A stretch of 64,000 nt of DNA. It comes from Oligoflexus sp. (lineage in GTDB: Bacteria > Bdellovibrionota_B > Oligoflexia > Oligoflexales > Oligoflexaceae). Every line of letters starts with the position of its first letter. Position 1 is the first letter of the stretch. Below the pieces are notes generated by a model. It ran no database searches, was not told the DNA's origin, and saw nothing but the letters and a program-made list of their open reading frames with translations. This document shows, piece by piece, positions 27,201-35,946 of the stretch. The stretch lies in the NCBI GenBank assembly GCA_014378195.1, contig JACMOC010000019.1, forward strand, positions 1 to 64,000, read 5' to 3'. The translations under genes were made by a program, and so were the position numbers.

Positions 27201-29788
27201 TCAAACAAGACGGTCACCTCCTTTATCATCTGCGCTCAAAGAAAAAAGACGGCATCGTGGTCCACAGTTTCATCACGATCGTCGAAGAAGAGGAGTACTT
27301 CGATTCCCTGGCCTGGTTGCAGAAACTTCTGCAGAAAAAAGAAGGCGAATATCTTGAGTGTCTCATCTATGTACGTCGGAGCGGAAAACTCCCTGAATCG
27401 GTGTATGTTGAACACTTGGCAAAACATCCCCTGGACGTCGACCTTTGCAGTCTCGGTCTCGTAAACGCCGACTCTTATGGATACAACTCCTTCATTCATA
27501 ACGAGGGCAAGTGGGAAGAGGACAAGCGACGTCAAAGCTTTAGTTCCTTGCGATTCCGCGAGCTTCATATTGAGCGCCTCGCCAACTTCAACCTTGAGCT
27601 CCTTTATAACAGCCGTTATGTGCATGTGATGAAGCTCGAGGCCAAAACGAACGCCAAAGATCAGCGTCTTTTCGCCTTTATCGAAGTTCCAGAACCGAAA
27701 TTTGAATTTGGACCGAACGGTGAGATCGAAGCGATCAGTCAGTTCGAATTCAGTATCCAGGAAGCGGCGAAAGTCCTTCGTGAACAGCAGGCTCGTCACA
27801 AACGAAGCTATTACTGGAACCGTATCGTCGCTCACCTCGGCCACGCGCATCCCTTGCGCATTGAGCAGGTTGGACAATACCCCGAGCGTCTGATCCCCTT
27901 GGTAAAAGGCCTAGGCCTCGAGAAACTCGTTCTTTATACGCGCGTTGTCGGCAAGCTCAATAAAGCCGTCGACACGGAAGTCATGGTGGAAGGCCTTAGT
28001 ACCCATTATTCCGTGAGCGGGCGCGTTCCGTCCAAACAACTCCTCGCGCCGCTTGACCCTTACACAAGTAAAGTGGTGAACGCACTTCGCCTGCAAAGTC
28101 CTTATCCTTACGAAGTCATCGGCATGCTGACCAAGTCGGAGAATCGACGATTCCCGAAAGGACGTTTTGTCGAATACGACATCGAGGTCAGTGCCGACGG
28201 ACAGCAGAAAACAATCTCGGTCGAAGGCCGTATGCCCGGACTCAACACGTCGAACACCGTATTTGGGCGTGTGACGAACGAAACGGAAGATGGGCAAGTC
28301 TATGAGCGGATTCTGGTTTTAGGCGATCCTACCCGCGATTTGGGATCTTTGGCCGAGGGTGAATGTCGCCGTGTTATGGCGGCGATCGATATGGCCGAAG
28401 CGGACGGGCTGCCGATGGAATGGGTTCCGGTCTCCTCCGGTGCCGCCATCGATATGCATACAGGCACGGAAAATCTCGATTGGACTGCCCGCGTGCTGCG
28501 TCGTTTGATTGAGTTCACGCAGGCTGGTGGTGAGGTCAACATTATCGTCTCGGGTATCAACGTCGGCGCTCAGGCTTACTGGAATGCCGAAGCCACAATG
28601 CTGATGCATACAAAAGGCATCCTGATCATGACAGATATCGGTGCAATGGTTTTGACCGGAAAACGTGCCCTCGATTTCTCGGGCAGCGTTTCGGCAGACG
28701 ACAACATCGGTATCGGTGGTGTGGAACGTATCATGGCCCCGAACGGCCAGGCTCAGTTCCGGGCCCGGGATATCGTGGAAGCCTACCACATACTTTTCAG
28801 ACACTACAAATTCACGACGACCTCGTCCAAACGTCCTTACGGAACCAAGCTGCATACGCTTGATCCCTACGATCGCGATATCGCCAAGTTCCCTTACACG
28901 GACAAGCTCAACCAAGGGTTCACAACGATCGGTGATATCCTCGGCAAATCAAACGCCGAACGCAAAAAGCCCTTCGATATGCGGCAGGTGATGCAGTCGG
29001 TACGTGACCAGGATGCGGATTGCTTGGAACGATGGCAGGCGATGCGTGATGCGGAAACAGCTATCGTTTGGGAAACTTCGGTCTGTGGATTCCCGGTCGG
29101 TCTGATCGGTATCGAAAGCCGCACGGTCAAACGTATCGGTGATATTCCAAACGACGGTCCCGATACGTGGACAGGCGGGACTTTGTATCCCCTGTCGTCC
29201 AAAAAAGTGGCCCGCGCGATCAACTCATACAGCAACACCATGCCGGTCGTCGTGCTCGCCAACCTGTCGGGATTTGATGGTTCGCCTGAATCGCTCCGAC
29301 GCCTTCAGCTTGAATACGGCGCTGAGATTGGACGGGCGGCAGTCAATTTCAAAGGGCCTTTGATCTTCATCGTCGTCTCTCGTTATCACGGCGGTGCTTA
29401 TGTCGTGTTCTCAAAAACCCTGAACCCCTCGATGCGGGCTGTGGCGCTTGAGGCGACCTACGCATCGGTCATCGGCGGGGCTCCAGCGGCCGCTGTTGTG
29501 TTCCCAAGGCAAGTACTGAAAAATACATTTGCGGATCCGCAGATCATCGAAGCTCAAGCACGACTGAAAAACGGGCATATGACCAAAGCTCAGTATGACG
29601 ACCTTTATCAAACTGTCCACCTCGAGCATCAGGCTCGCGTTGCGACGGAATTTGAGAAGATCCATACAGTCGAACGTGCTCAGAAAGTGGGATCTATCGA
29701 TGCCATAATCGGTGCTGGCCAGCTCAGGGCCTTTATCGGCAGCGAGCTTGAATTCGGGGTTCAAAAGTTCCTTAAGCAGACGAAATAA
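24263..29788 (+). CDS. Single-chain biotin-dependent acyl-CoA carboxylase
   Basis: One polypeptide of about 1840 residues with all parts of an acetyl/acyl-CoA carboxylase. Biotin carboxylase is in residues 1-460: ATP-grasp loop SANGGGGRGIRKV, HLEVQCLADYHGN, MEVNTRLQVEHPITE. The biotin carrier follows near residue 631 (EAMKMEM). A central region of about 650 residues has features of the eukaryotic ACC central domain (IERLANFNLELL..HVMKLEA). The carboxyltransferase occupies the last 500 residues (ASVIGGAPAAAVVFPRQ, RYHGGAYVVFS). It adds CO2 to an acyl-CoA; whether to acetyl-CoA for fatty acids or another substrate is not decided. The GTG at 24188 has no ribosome-binding site; I prefer the TTG at 24263 after TAGGTGAT. 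Confidence 0.9.
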   Translation: MKRKQLLPNAKIGIINRGEAAVRFIRGAKEFNALNSTEFTTVAFYTDVESDALFVKEADHAFALSSYPGFSSIVGSPYLNIPFLLNALTETGCTGVWVGWGFVAENADFAAELEKQGFVLLGPTALAMDSLGDKIKAKEIADKSKVPTCPWSGCFLENLEHAQKVALEIGYPVILKSANGGGGRGIRKVFTPDQLESQFRSVSDEIFRFFGNRVIFMEALVVRGRHLEVQCLADYHGNIHTFGVRDCSVQRNNQKIIEETPPAHLSPEKLKDVEAPASRLLKAAGYHSAGTVEYLYDIDRKEAYFMEVNTRLQVEHPITEELFQVDFIHLQLRTAMGEVLDNIPKIPRGHVIEVRLNAEDPDQKFAPTPGIIKRYLPPLLPGIRIDSGFEWGSRIPGDFDSMVAKIIAIGSTRAGAIAKLKRALGELQIEIENGTTNQGFLLELLSSKSIIEGGVLTDFVEGFLESSERKKVKRDWDMAVLASAVYQYQQKYKNEFENFTEKVRRYSSPRQMPDLEMSMKLKLHGHNYKLDVLAVGGTTYHVRVNEQLVVIDYVNWGNEIIVQSGDRKYQMQIVPRANALQCELEGIPYILPFDTGGMISAPSPSVVLTVDSHEGQKVKKGELLLTLEAMKMEMAVTAPEDGTVMKINVKAGEQVSAGQALVDFETLSQTQGKEDGDKTQGIVIDFASLASPQKASDPHSLAKQWAVIERDFYAPFIGFDYQKPSSQLLSSVDVFVKQHPSFRMKAAMLIGRACLAFITVQTLFQGKDRDSESAQWTDAHEYLMHYLMRREDREKGLPERFLENLKEAFKLYPWADDKNHELTTKALFHLYKANASFKASADLLRLGLLFLQTLYPSAQDFSEPAEFSMLLDQLIHVAHPSPNLVDAAVFARYELVDRLHQEELQKERQKQLALVLSPVIASKSGESDKAAMAEVIESGHQIVTYLVSLYDRKAPQAETILEIMGRRFNRDRKIKEGGLVKQDGHLLYHLRSKKKDGIVVHSFITIVEEEEYFDSLAWLQKLLQKKEGEYLECLIYVRRSGKLPESVYVEHLAKHPLDVDLCSLGLVNADSYGYNSFIHNEGKWEEDKRRQSFSSLRFRELHIERLANFNLELLYNSRYVHVMKLEAKTNAKDQRLFAFIEVPEPKFEFGPNGEIEAISQFEFSIQEAAKVLREQQARHKRSYYWNRIVAHLGHAHPLRIEQVGQYPERLIPLVKGLGLEKLVLYTRVVGKLNKAVDTEVMVEGLSTHYSVSGRVPSKQLLAPLDPYTSKVVNALRLQSPYPYEVIGMLTKSENRRFPKGRFVEYDIEVSADGQQKTISVEGRMPGLNTSNTVFGRVTNETEDGQVYERILVLGDPTRDLGSLAEGECRRVMAAIDMAEADGLPMEWVPVSSGAAIDMHTGTENLDWTARVLRRLIEFTQAGGEVNIIVSGINVGAQAYWNAEATMLMHTKGILIMTDIGAMVLTGKRALDFSGSVSADDNIGIGGVERIMAPNGQAQFRARDIVEAYHILFRHYKFTTTSSKRPYGTKLHTLDPYDRDIAKFPYTDKLNQGFTTIGDILGKSNAERKKPFDMRQVMQSVRDQDADCLERWQAMRDAETAIVWETSVCGFPVGLIGIESRTVKRIGDIPNDGPDTWTGGTLYPLSSKKVARAINSYSNTMPVVVLANLSGFDGSPESLRRLQLEYGAEIGRAAVNFKGPLIFIVVSRYHGGAYVVFSKTLNPSMRAVALEATYASVIGGAPAAAVVFPRQVLKNTFADPQIIEAQARLKNGHMTKAQYDDLYQTVHLEHQARVATEFEKIHTVERAQKVGSIDAIIGAGQLRAFIGSELEFGVQKFLKQTK

Positions 29789-29799
29789 AACCAGAAAAG

Positions 29800-29826
29800 C
29801 CGCGGTGAAAACCGCGGTTTTGTTTT
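29800..29826 (+). terminator. Rho-independent terminator
   Basis: CCGCGGT-GAAA-ACCGCGG, a perfect 7-bp GC-rich stem with a GNRA-type tetraloop, followed by TTTTGTTTT. It is 11 bases past the carboxylase stop. Confidence 0.9.
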
Positions 29827-29875
29827 GCCTTTTATTTTGTCGTTCGCTTGATCTCAGTTATAAGACGTGCGTGAC

Positions 29876-30280
29876 TCAATTTTTCTCTTCGGGTTTTAGC
29901 TTCAAGGCCTCGATAATCAACACCAGCTCTTCATCTGTTAATAGACCCTTGTAGCTCGGCATCACGGCCTGGTAGCCAGCGGATATCTTTGCGGAGGGCT
30001 CGAGGAGAGACTCGCGTATGTAGGTTTCGTCGGCGATGATCTCGCGACCATCGGCCAGCGTAACTTTGTTGCCGTAAAGGCCGGCAAGGATGGGGGCACG
30101 ATAACCGGAATCACTCTGATGACAACTCGTGCAGCCGTTGTCTTCGATCAACATCCAGCCCCGCTCAGCAGGCGATGCCGCCAGACGTTCGGCTTTTTTC
30201 GCCACGTTCAGCAGATAGATACAGCCCGCGGCGATGATAGCAAGAAAAACCGAAAGTGTGATCCAGGTCTGTGTCTTCAT
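29876..30280 (-). CDS. Membrane-anchored monoheme cytochrome c
   Basis: 134 residues with an uncleaved N-terminal membrane helix (FLAIIAAGCIYLL) and a periplasmic class I cytochrome c domain. The heme site is NGCTSCHQS, and the sixth ligand Met is in AVMPSYKGLLTDEE. The spacing and the R-x-P-x-L-x-G-L-Y element resemble the cytochrome c domain fused to subunit II of cytochrome oxidases. It may feed electrons to a terminal oxidase. It starts four bases after the stop of the acidic protein gene, so it is in the same transcript. Confidence 0.85.
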   Translation of the reverse strand: MKTQTWITLSVFLAIIAAGCIYLLNVAKKAERLAASPAERGWMLIEDNGCTSCHQSDSGYRAPILAGLYGNKVTLADGREIIADETYIRESLLEPSAKISAGYQAVMPSYKGLLTDEELVLIIEALKLKPEEKN

Positions 30281-30284
30281 TCTA

Positions 30285-31094
30285 TTAGTGCTTTAAGCCA
30301 CCGTCCAAACCATCATCCTTCACAACGCGGACTTTGTGTTTGGTCGCTTGTTTATGCAAATCGCGACGGAACTTCTTGACGTCAAATGCGATGCCGCATT
30401 GTTCGTCAGCCAAGTGGAACACGCCCTCGGAGATCGCATCACCCAGTGCAAAACGTTCCGCTTCCGGAACGCCTACGGATGCAAACAGATCGTCGAGTGA
30501 TGTCTCGTCACTCACGACACCTTCATAGTGTGTCTCAGTCCGAGTCAAAGAATCAAGAAGTAGTGTTTCGGGGCTGAGGGCTTTCATCGTCACAAACTGA
30601 GGAAGGCTTGTGTCGCTATCACGAGCAATTTTGAAACTGTAGGCACAGGCAACGTCAGGAACTTCTTCGAGCGTAGGGAGCGAAATACGGAGCGCAAGGA
30701 GGGCGCCGCGCGCCTGATCAAGCGTCAACCATTCTTCGTCTATGTCGTCGGCAATGATGTAATCGGTCAAAAAGCCAACGACGGCCTCTGCGGCAAACGG
30801 TAGGGATTCGCCCAGGGAGTGAAGGCGGCCATCATCATCGACAAAGACATCAACAAAATCATCTTCGTCATCGTCTTCAAAATCTTCAGAATCAAAGTCT
30901 TCGTCGTCCATATCGGCCTGATCCAGAGCGTCTGCTTCGGCCAAATCTGCGGCAAGGACTTCGTCGTCGATAATGATTTCTTCGAGGTGGTAAGCCTCTT
31001 CATAAATTCGGCCTTCACGATCATCTGAAAACGAAAATGAGGATTCAAATATTTGAACAAGTTCGTCAACAGTTACGCCAAGATATGAAATCAT
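30285..31094 (-). CDS. Highly acidic cytoplasmic protein, unknown function
   Basis: 269 residues with no signal peptide. Residues 55-90 are almost entirely Asp and Glu (DDEDFDSEDFEDDDEDD). The C-terminal half is a mixed domain ending in a basic tail (KKFRRDLHKQATKHKVRVVKDDG), so the protein is strongly bipolar. No motif recognised. Good GGAGAC ribosome-binding site. It lies between the helicase gene and the cytochrome gene on the same strand; the RNA-helicase neighbour and charge distribution would fit a nucleoprotein or chaperone role, but this is only a guess. Confidence 0.68.
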   Translation of the reverse strand: MISYLGVTVDELVQIFESSFSFSDDREGRIYEEAYHLEEIIIDDEVLAADLAEADALDQADMDDEDFDSEDFEDDDEDDFVDVFVDDDGRLHSLGESLPFAAEAVVGFLTDYIIADDIDEEWLTLDQARGALLALRISLPTLEEVPDVACAYSFKIARDSDTSLPQFVTMKALSPETLLLDSLTRTETHYEGVVSDETSLDDLFASVGVPEAERFALGDAISEGVFHLADEQCGIAFDVKKFRRDLHKQATKHKVRVVKDDGLDGGLKH

Positions 31095-31182
31095 GAGAGT
31101 CTCCTCGAGTCTTTATGGGCAGCGCCGCCTGGGGGGCGATCGTCGTTTTGTTACAGGAGGGTGGCGCGAGGGTCAAGGCAAT

Positions 31183-31213
31183 ACGCCCGGACAAAGGGTA
31201 TTTGTCCGGGCGT
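31183..31213. terminator. Strong hairpin between helicase and acidic protein genes
   Basis: A perfect 13-bp stem (ACGCCCGGACAAA/TTTGTCCGGGCGT) with a 5-base loop, 24 bases past the helicase stop. There is no T run on the minus strand, so it may be a factor-assisted terminator or an mRNA 3' stabiliser. Confidence 0.6.
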
Positions 31214-31237
31214 CGTTTCAAGGCGTGATTTTAGCTC

Positions 31238-33547
31238 TTAATAATCACCGTCTTCATCGCGAACGCGGGCGTTTGAAAAGCAGGCCCGGCACACTTTGAA
31301 GTTGATCGGTTTGCCCATACTCCGGCCGCATTTTTCGCAAATCGTAGGCCAGGCGATTTTGTCTGATTCCTTGGCGCCTTTACCCTGTGAAAGCAGCATC
31401 TCCGAGCGTCGGTCAAGGTCCTGACGGAAGGAAATGGTGTGGGCGCGTTCTTCCTCATTGAGAGAAAGGTGAAGGTACGCCGTGACCAGGCCACGTTCGA
31501 GTTCGCAGGTCTTGAGATCAACGCGATCAACTCGATCGAGATATTCAAACGCATCCTTAGGACGCAAGTGAATGTTGGTTTTCGCAAAGGAGCGAATCAA
31601 GGCCCGAAAAAAGTAATAATGCGAATCTTCGTTCAATCGCAGCGGCAATCGCGAGAGGAAAAACTTGTGCTGAAGACTCGGCGGATACCGGCATTCGCCT
31701 TCTTCCTTGAGTTCGACAAGATAATCCTCGAGGCATTGCGCAGCTTCCGAGAGGGAAGGCGATACGTAACGGCGGATACTGTCGTCATTTGAGCGATAGG
31801 TAAATGCACCCAGAATGTCGACAAGGTTGTCCGTTTTGAGTTCTTCAGCCAGAACTTCGATGTGCAGCATCAAAGGCTCGGCGACGAGCGAGCTAAGGCT
31901 CAGCGGATTCATATCCTTCGCGAGAGCCCGTTGAAGATAGGGGAGATCGCCTTGGCCAATAACCGCGGCAACGCCTTCTTCGCCAGTCGCAATCCCGTTG
32001 GAAAGGGCATAACGGCCCGCTCGTCCCGCAATCTGCAAAAACTGCGAGTGGGACAGGTCGACGATGCTTTCGCCGTTATACTTCTGCGTTTCCATGAATA
32101 TGATACGGCGGATGGGGAGATTGAGGCCCATACCGATGGCATCGGTCGCGATAACGATATCGGTTTCGCCGAGACGGAATTTCTCGGTTTCCGCACGTCG
32201 CACTTCGGGCGAAAGACCCCCGTAAATCACCGAGGCTTTCAGACCGCTTTTGTGGAGCAGCTCCTTGGTCCGCAAAACACCATCGCGGCTGAACGTGATG
32301 AGAGCATCACCACGCATCAGTTCTTTCGACGAACGAATCGGTTTGGGTTCGATCCGAAGGGGCGAGAGTCGTTCTTTGTAAACAAAGCTTAAGGATTCGC
32401 CCGAAAGCGAGGTCAAACGTTTGAGGACTTCGGAAGAGGCCGCGGATCCTAAAAGAAAGATCTTTTTGGCCCGTATTCCGAGAATCGCAGCCGTCCAGCT
32501 AGCGCCACGATCCGGATCTGATAACATCTGAACTTCGTCAATGACAGCGACGTCAAAGACCTTGTCGTAGGGGCATTTCTCAACGGTCATCGAGTAATGG
32601 GTCGCGTTATCGCGAGACGCTCCAAGGCTTTCTTCGCCTGTTTCCAGACGGGCGGCAAGGCCAGCGCTTGCGAGTCGCTCGTAGTTCTCGAGAGCCAGGA
32701 GACGCAGCGGAGCCAAGTAAATACCGGTCCGAGCTGCCTTGAGGGCTTCCATGGCTTCGTGGGTTTTGCCCGAGTTGGTGGGCCCCAGGACAGCGATATG
32801 CTCGCGGCCGAGCGCATGGGCGCCTTCAAAAACGCTTTCATAAGATGAAAAACGTCGATCGCGCGAGATGTAAAACCCACGCAATGTTGAAGTCAAGAGT
32901 GTTTCGGTGTTTTTCGTCAAACGCACGAGTCCGGTCAGTTCGCCGGCGAGGGCCTTGTGCGCCTGTGAGAGGTGATGTTCCTGGTTGGCGATGTTGAGTT
33001 CCATCGTTTTGCGTTCCGGATGATCCGGACCTGCAGCCGCCAGGTCGTCTTTAAAGCGTGCTAAGAGCTTCGCGGTACTGGCGATCCGGCTCTGGGCTTT
33101 GCGTATGTGGGGATAACTCTTCCAGTATTCAATCAGGGAGGTATCAACAACGTTGCTGCGGTCACTTGCCTGTTCGATCGTGCGACCGGCAGAAAGCAGC
33201 TCGTAGAGACTATTCACTTTGAGAAAAAAGCGTTCATGAACGTTTTCAAAGGCTCTGCGAACAGTGGCGGGCAAACTACCGACCTGCGCATAATACGCTC
33301 CGTAAAGGGCGGAGAGTCTCTCGTCTTCCGCAAATAGAACGGGGAGGCGGAGAACTGGGGCGGACGAATCTTCGGCAGCAAGCAATGCGGAGTAACTGTC
33401 TATGAAGGCGCGGTCTTCAAGCTTTCGCTTGGCCTCGAGACGCGCTGACTCTTCGCGTGTTTTACGCGCGTTGTCCGCTTTTTTCGCAGCTCTTTCGGCT
33501 GGGTTCATTTTGCTTTTTTTCGAAGATTTGTCTTGGGATTGGGACAT
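31238..33547 (-). CDS. SUV3-like DExH RNA helicase with C-terminal zinc ribbon
   Basis: 769 residues. The helicase core starts near residue 235: Walker A LGPTNSGKTHEAM, motif II IDEVQML (DEVQ), the 'GGLSPEVRR' element, and motif VI QIAGRAGRYA. The DEVQ box, short core and GPTNSGKT are characteristic of the SUV3/mitochondrial RNA helicase family, which unwinds RNA for degradation. The N-terminus begins with a Lys/Ser/Glu-rich stretch and a helical domain of 200 residues. The C-terminus ends with a four-Cys zinc ribbon (ICEKCGRSM..VCRACF). ATG start at 33547 with AAGGAAAATGA upstream. Probable RNA-decay helicase. Confidence 0.85.
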   Translation of the reverse strand: MSQSQDKSSKKSKMNPAERAAKKADNARKTREESARLEAKRKLEDRAFIDSYSALLAAEDSSAPVLRLPVLFAEDERLSALYGAYYAQVGSLPATVRRAFENVHERFFLKVNSLYELLSAGRTIEQASDRSNVVDTSLIEYWKSYPHIRKAQSRIASTAKLLARFKDDLAAAGPDHPERKTMELNIANQEHHLSQAHKALAGELTGLVRLTKNTETLLTSTLRGFYISRDRRFSSYESVFEGAHALGREHIAVLGPTNSGKTHEAMEALKAARTGIYLAPLRLLALENYERLASAGLAARLETGEESLGASRDNATHYSMTVEKCPYDKVFDVAVIDEVQMLSDPDRGASWTAAILGIRAKKIFLLGSAASSEVLKRLTSLSGESLSFVYKERLSPLRIEPKPIRSSKELMRGDALITFSRDGVLRTKELLHKSGLKASVIYGGLSPEVRRAETEKFRLGETDIVIATDAIGMGLNLPIRRIIFMETQKYNGESIVDLSHSQFLQIAGRAGRYALSNGIATGEEGVAAVIGQGDLPYLQRALAKDMNPLSLSSLVAEPLMLHIEVLAEELKTDNLVDILGAFTYRSNDDSIRRYVSPSLSEAAQCLEDYLVELKEEGECRYPPSLQHKFFLSRLPLRLNEDSHYYFFRALIRSFAKTNIHLRPKDAFEYLDRVDRVDLKTCELERGLVTAYLHLSLNEEERAHTISFRQDLDRRSEMLLSQGKGAKESDKIAWPTICEKCGRSMGKPINFKVCRACFSNARVRDEDGDY

Positions 33548-33715
33548 TCATTTTCCTTAATGGGGCGATGGACCTAGGGACATTATACGTCATGTCTGCA
33601 CTAGTGCCCCGGGATACCTAACTTATCGCTGTAGTTTTCGAAGGGTGGGTTTCCTAGGGGTGGACGGGCTCGGCCCGAACTGTTCCGTGTATAACTCATA
33701 TAGGAGTAATGTTCA

Positions 33716-35056
33716 ATGAGAGCGCCTCAGGGTGCCATAAGGTACAGTTGCCAGAGCGACGACTTTCGGCTAACGTCCGCTTCCACGTTACTTTTGCCAC
33801 TGGATAGCTCTATGGACCGTTTAAGATCCCTCCTTCAAAAAGACGATCCTTTCCTTAAGCCCATAAAGCTTGCGGGGAACAGTTTTCCAGGCATCTGGAC
33901 TCAAATGATGCCGAAAGAGCTCCTGAGTCTGAGGTTCCCCGAGGAACGGCGGGCGACGTGTATGAACTGCCCCAAGTCCTGCTACGATGGGTTTCGGGCC
34001 GACTATCGCTGCTGCACTTACCATCCGCGGATCAGCAATTTTCTCCTGGGATTAGGATCCGAAACCGAGGCCGGTGATCGCGCGATCGACCGGCTCATCA
34101 AACGCGGGATGCTTCTGCCGGAAGGCATGTATTCGACGCCTGGTCAGTGGATCGATTTTCTTGATGATCAGCAGCAGGACAGTTTTGGTTCGAGCGAAAA
34201 GGTTTTGTGTCCAATGCTTGATCAGGCCACCGGATATTGTGATGTTCACGCTTTTCGTAACGCGGTGTGTTCAACTTTCTTTTGTTATTCCGATCACGGC
34301 AAAACCGGCGAGAACTTTTGGGTGCAGGTCCAAACTCTCGGAAGTCAGATCGAACTCGTCCTGGCGCAATGGTCACTGCAAGAAGCTGGTTTTGATCTCG
34401 ATGCCTATTTCAAGGCATTTGATGCCCTTGCCGAACGCATCCATACCGTTTCAACGCTAGAAGGCTGGACAGTGGAAGCCCTCTCAGCACTTTGGGGAAC
34501 CTGGGCAGGGCGTGAAAAACAGCTTATGCGCGAATGCGCTGCCTTTGTTGTTGAACAGCGCGAGAACCTCTGGACGCTCGCCAATAGCCAGGCCATACGA
34601 GAATCGAAAGCCTTCGATCGGGCGATGGACACCATCGTTCCCGAACATCTTGAGGATGAAGTCGAGGGCGAAGAACTCGATGAAGAGGGTGAAATCACTT
34701 TGTCTCCCAGCGATACGTGGGACGAATGTCTGGAAGCGCACGATCGGCTCTGGGCTTGGCCAAAGGGGATGTTTGTCTTGAGTCCGAACGTAACGTTCGT
34801 ACCGAATCCTCGAGTTGATGATGAAGAGAAGTATTATTCCGATAAAGATGTTTTTATCGAATATCGATTTGCGGCGGATCGTCCCTTAGAATGGCGGCTT
34901 GGTATTACGCCTCTCGAACACGCATTACTAAAGGCGTTTGAAGGCAAACCCCGAAGTCTTGACTCCTCCCTCTTCGGGATCACGACTCTTACCGATCCGA
35001 AAACCTTTCTTACCGAGATGCTGAATAAAAAGGTTCTTTGGCCGAAAAAGGTCTGA
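33716..35056 (+). CDS. YkgJ-like Cys-cluster protein
   Basis: 446 residues. The N-terminal half has two cysteine clusters: CMNCPKSCYDGFRADYRCCTYHP near residue 85 and CPMLDQATGYCDVH..VCSTFFC near residue 165. The order 'CCxxxP ... CPxLxxxxGxCxxxxxRxxxC' is that of the YkgJ/zinc-or-iron-chelating family. The Cys count suggests a metal or iron-sulfur site. The C-terminal half has an acidic linker (EDEVEGEELDEEGE) and a compact unknown domain ending FLTEMLNKKVLWPKKV. ATG preceded by AGGAG. Its last 67 bases reappear at 44892-44958, on the far side of the PKS/NRPS locus. Confidence 0.7.
   Translation: MRAPQGAIRYSCQSDDFRLTSASTLLLPLDSSMDRLRSLLQKDDPFLKPIKLAGNSFPGIWTQMMPKELLSLRFPEERRATCMNCPKSCYDGFRADYRCCTYHPRISNFLLGLGSETEAGDRAIDRLIKRGMLLPEGMYSTPGQWIDFLDDQQQDSFGSSEKVLCPMLDQATGYCDVHAFRNAVCSTFFCYSDHGKTGENFWVQVQTLGSQIELVLAQWSLQEAGFDLDAYFKAFDALAERIHTVSTLEGWTVEALSALWGTWAGREKQLMRECAAFVVEQRENLWTLANSQAIRESKAFDRAMDTIVPEHLEDEVEGEELDEEGEITLSPSDTWDECLEAHDRLWAWPKGMFVLSPNVTFVPNPRVDDEEKYYSDKDVFIEYRFAADRPLEWRLGITPLEHALLKAFEGKPRSLDSSLFGITTLTDPKTFLTEMLNKKVLWPKKV
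34985..35051 (+). repeat. Direct repeat, left copy (3' end of the YkgJ-like gene)
   Basis: 67 bases starting ACTCTTACCGATCCGAA and ending TTTGGCCGAAAAAGG. By base-by-base comparison 63 of 67 positions match the right copy at 44892-44958, with no gaps. This copy is the coding end of the YkgJ-like gene. Confidence 0.9.
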
Positions 35057-35946
35057 GCAGGTACTTTAGTTTTTTGAAATTTATTTGTTGGAGTTAAGGG
35101 GTGGGTGCGATGAGTTTTCAGTTCTGTTGCCCAAGGAGAAACACACCAGACAGAGATCGGCGACCTTCAAGCTAAAATTGAAAATGCCATGGGAAGGCTT
35201 TTCAGGAATTTCACTTTCCGCTTTGGTCTTAGTCGTTGAATAGGTAATTACGTTCCCTTGGAAATTACCTTGGCCAAAGACCTTTGTTGTGGAGAGTTAT
35301 TGCAACTCAACACATTAAAAATTTGTTGATAACTTGCAAGTTTGGTCGGGCGATGAGAGCTGTTTCAAAATAGAGTCTTAAAATTGAATTTATTGCGAAT
35401 TTAGAGTCAAGAGTTTAGACAGAACACCACAAAGTTAACGATTTTTGATCATTAACTTCCGTTGCGAAGGCCCCTATTTCAGGATACCTGCCGCTTGACC
35501 TAAAAAACAATCAAGCGGGAATTTGCATGGCAGCGCATTCCGTCGTTTCGTCTGCTGGCTCGTCGCAATCTCGATCGACTCAGTAGGCTTCGATCATCGT
35601 TAGGCATCGCGATCACAAAACATTCCGCATAACGAACCTACGGTGCCGCGAGCTGGTTCACGGATATCGATGCAGTTAGACAACTTCGAAAGCTGCTCAT
35701 CGAGCTCAGACATGTCCTTGAGCAGATCATGGAATCCAGCTTGTGAACAACTTATCTCAATCTTTCTTTCCTTTTTTCTCAGCAAATTTTGGATCTTAGT
35801 CGTTCGGTCCTCGCAGAGGCCCTCCCCCCACCCCAAATAACTATTGATTTTGACATGGCCGTAGATTAGATAGGACCGTTGATAGTGGCGTATATTCGAC
35901 GGTTTTAGAATTTATCTCATAATTCAAGCATGTCAATTCTTTTCTA
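35057..35946. other. Left flank of the PKS/NRPS locus
   Basis: 890 bases lower in GC than the surrounding genes. The only ORF of note is a 78-residue minus-strand frame at 35600-35836 without homology or a good start site. A TTGACA at 35850 could be a -35 element for the synthase gene, but no -10 sits at the right distance. No transposase or integrase is seen. Confidence 0.5.

Noticed and set aside
27236-27877. 213-residue minus-strand ORF inside the carboxylase gene
   Set aside because: It is a shadow of the coding sequence on the plus strand, like most long antisense ORFs in this window (for example 57764-58576 and 37969-38508).
35600-35836. 78-residue minus-strand ORF before the PKS/NRPS gene
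   Set aside because: The helical, charged middle briefly suggested a regulator tail, but there is no DNA-binding part, no good start and no matching motif.
35850-35878. TTGACA as a promoter for the PKS/NRPS gene
   Set aside because: No acceptable -10 element lies 16-18 bases downstream, so it is not listed as a promoter.
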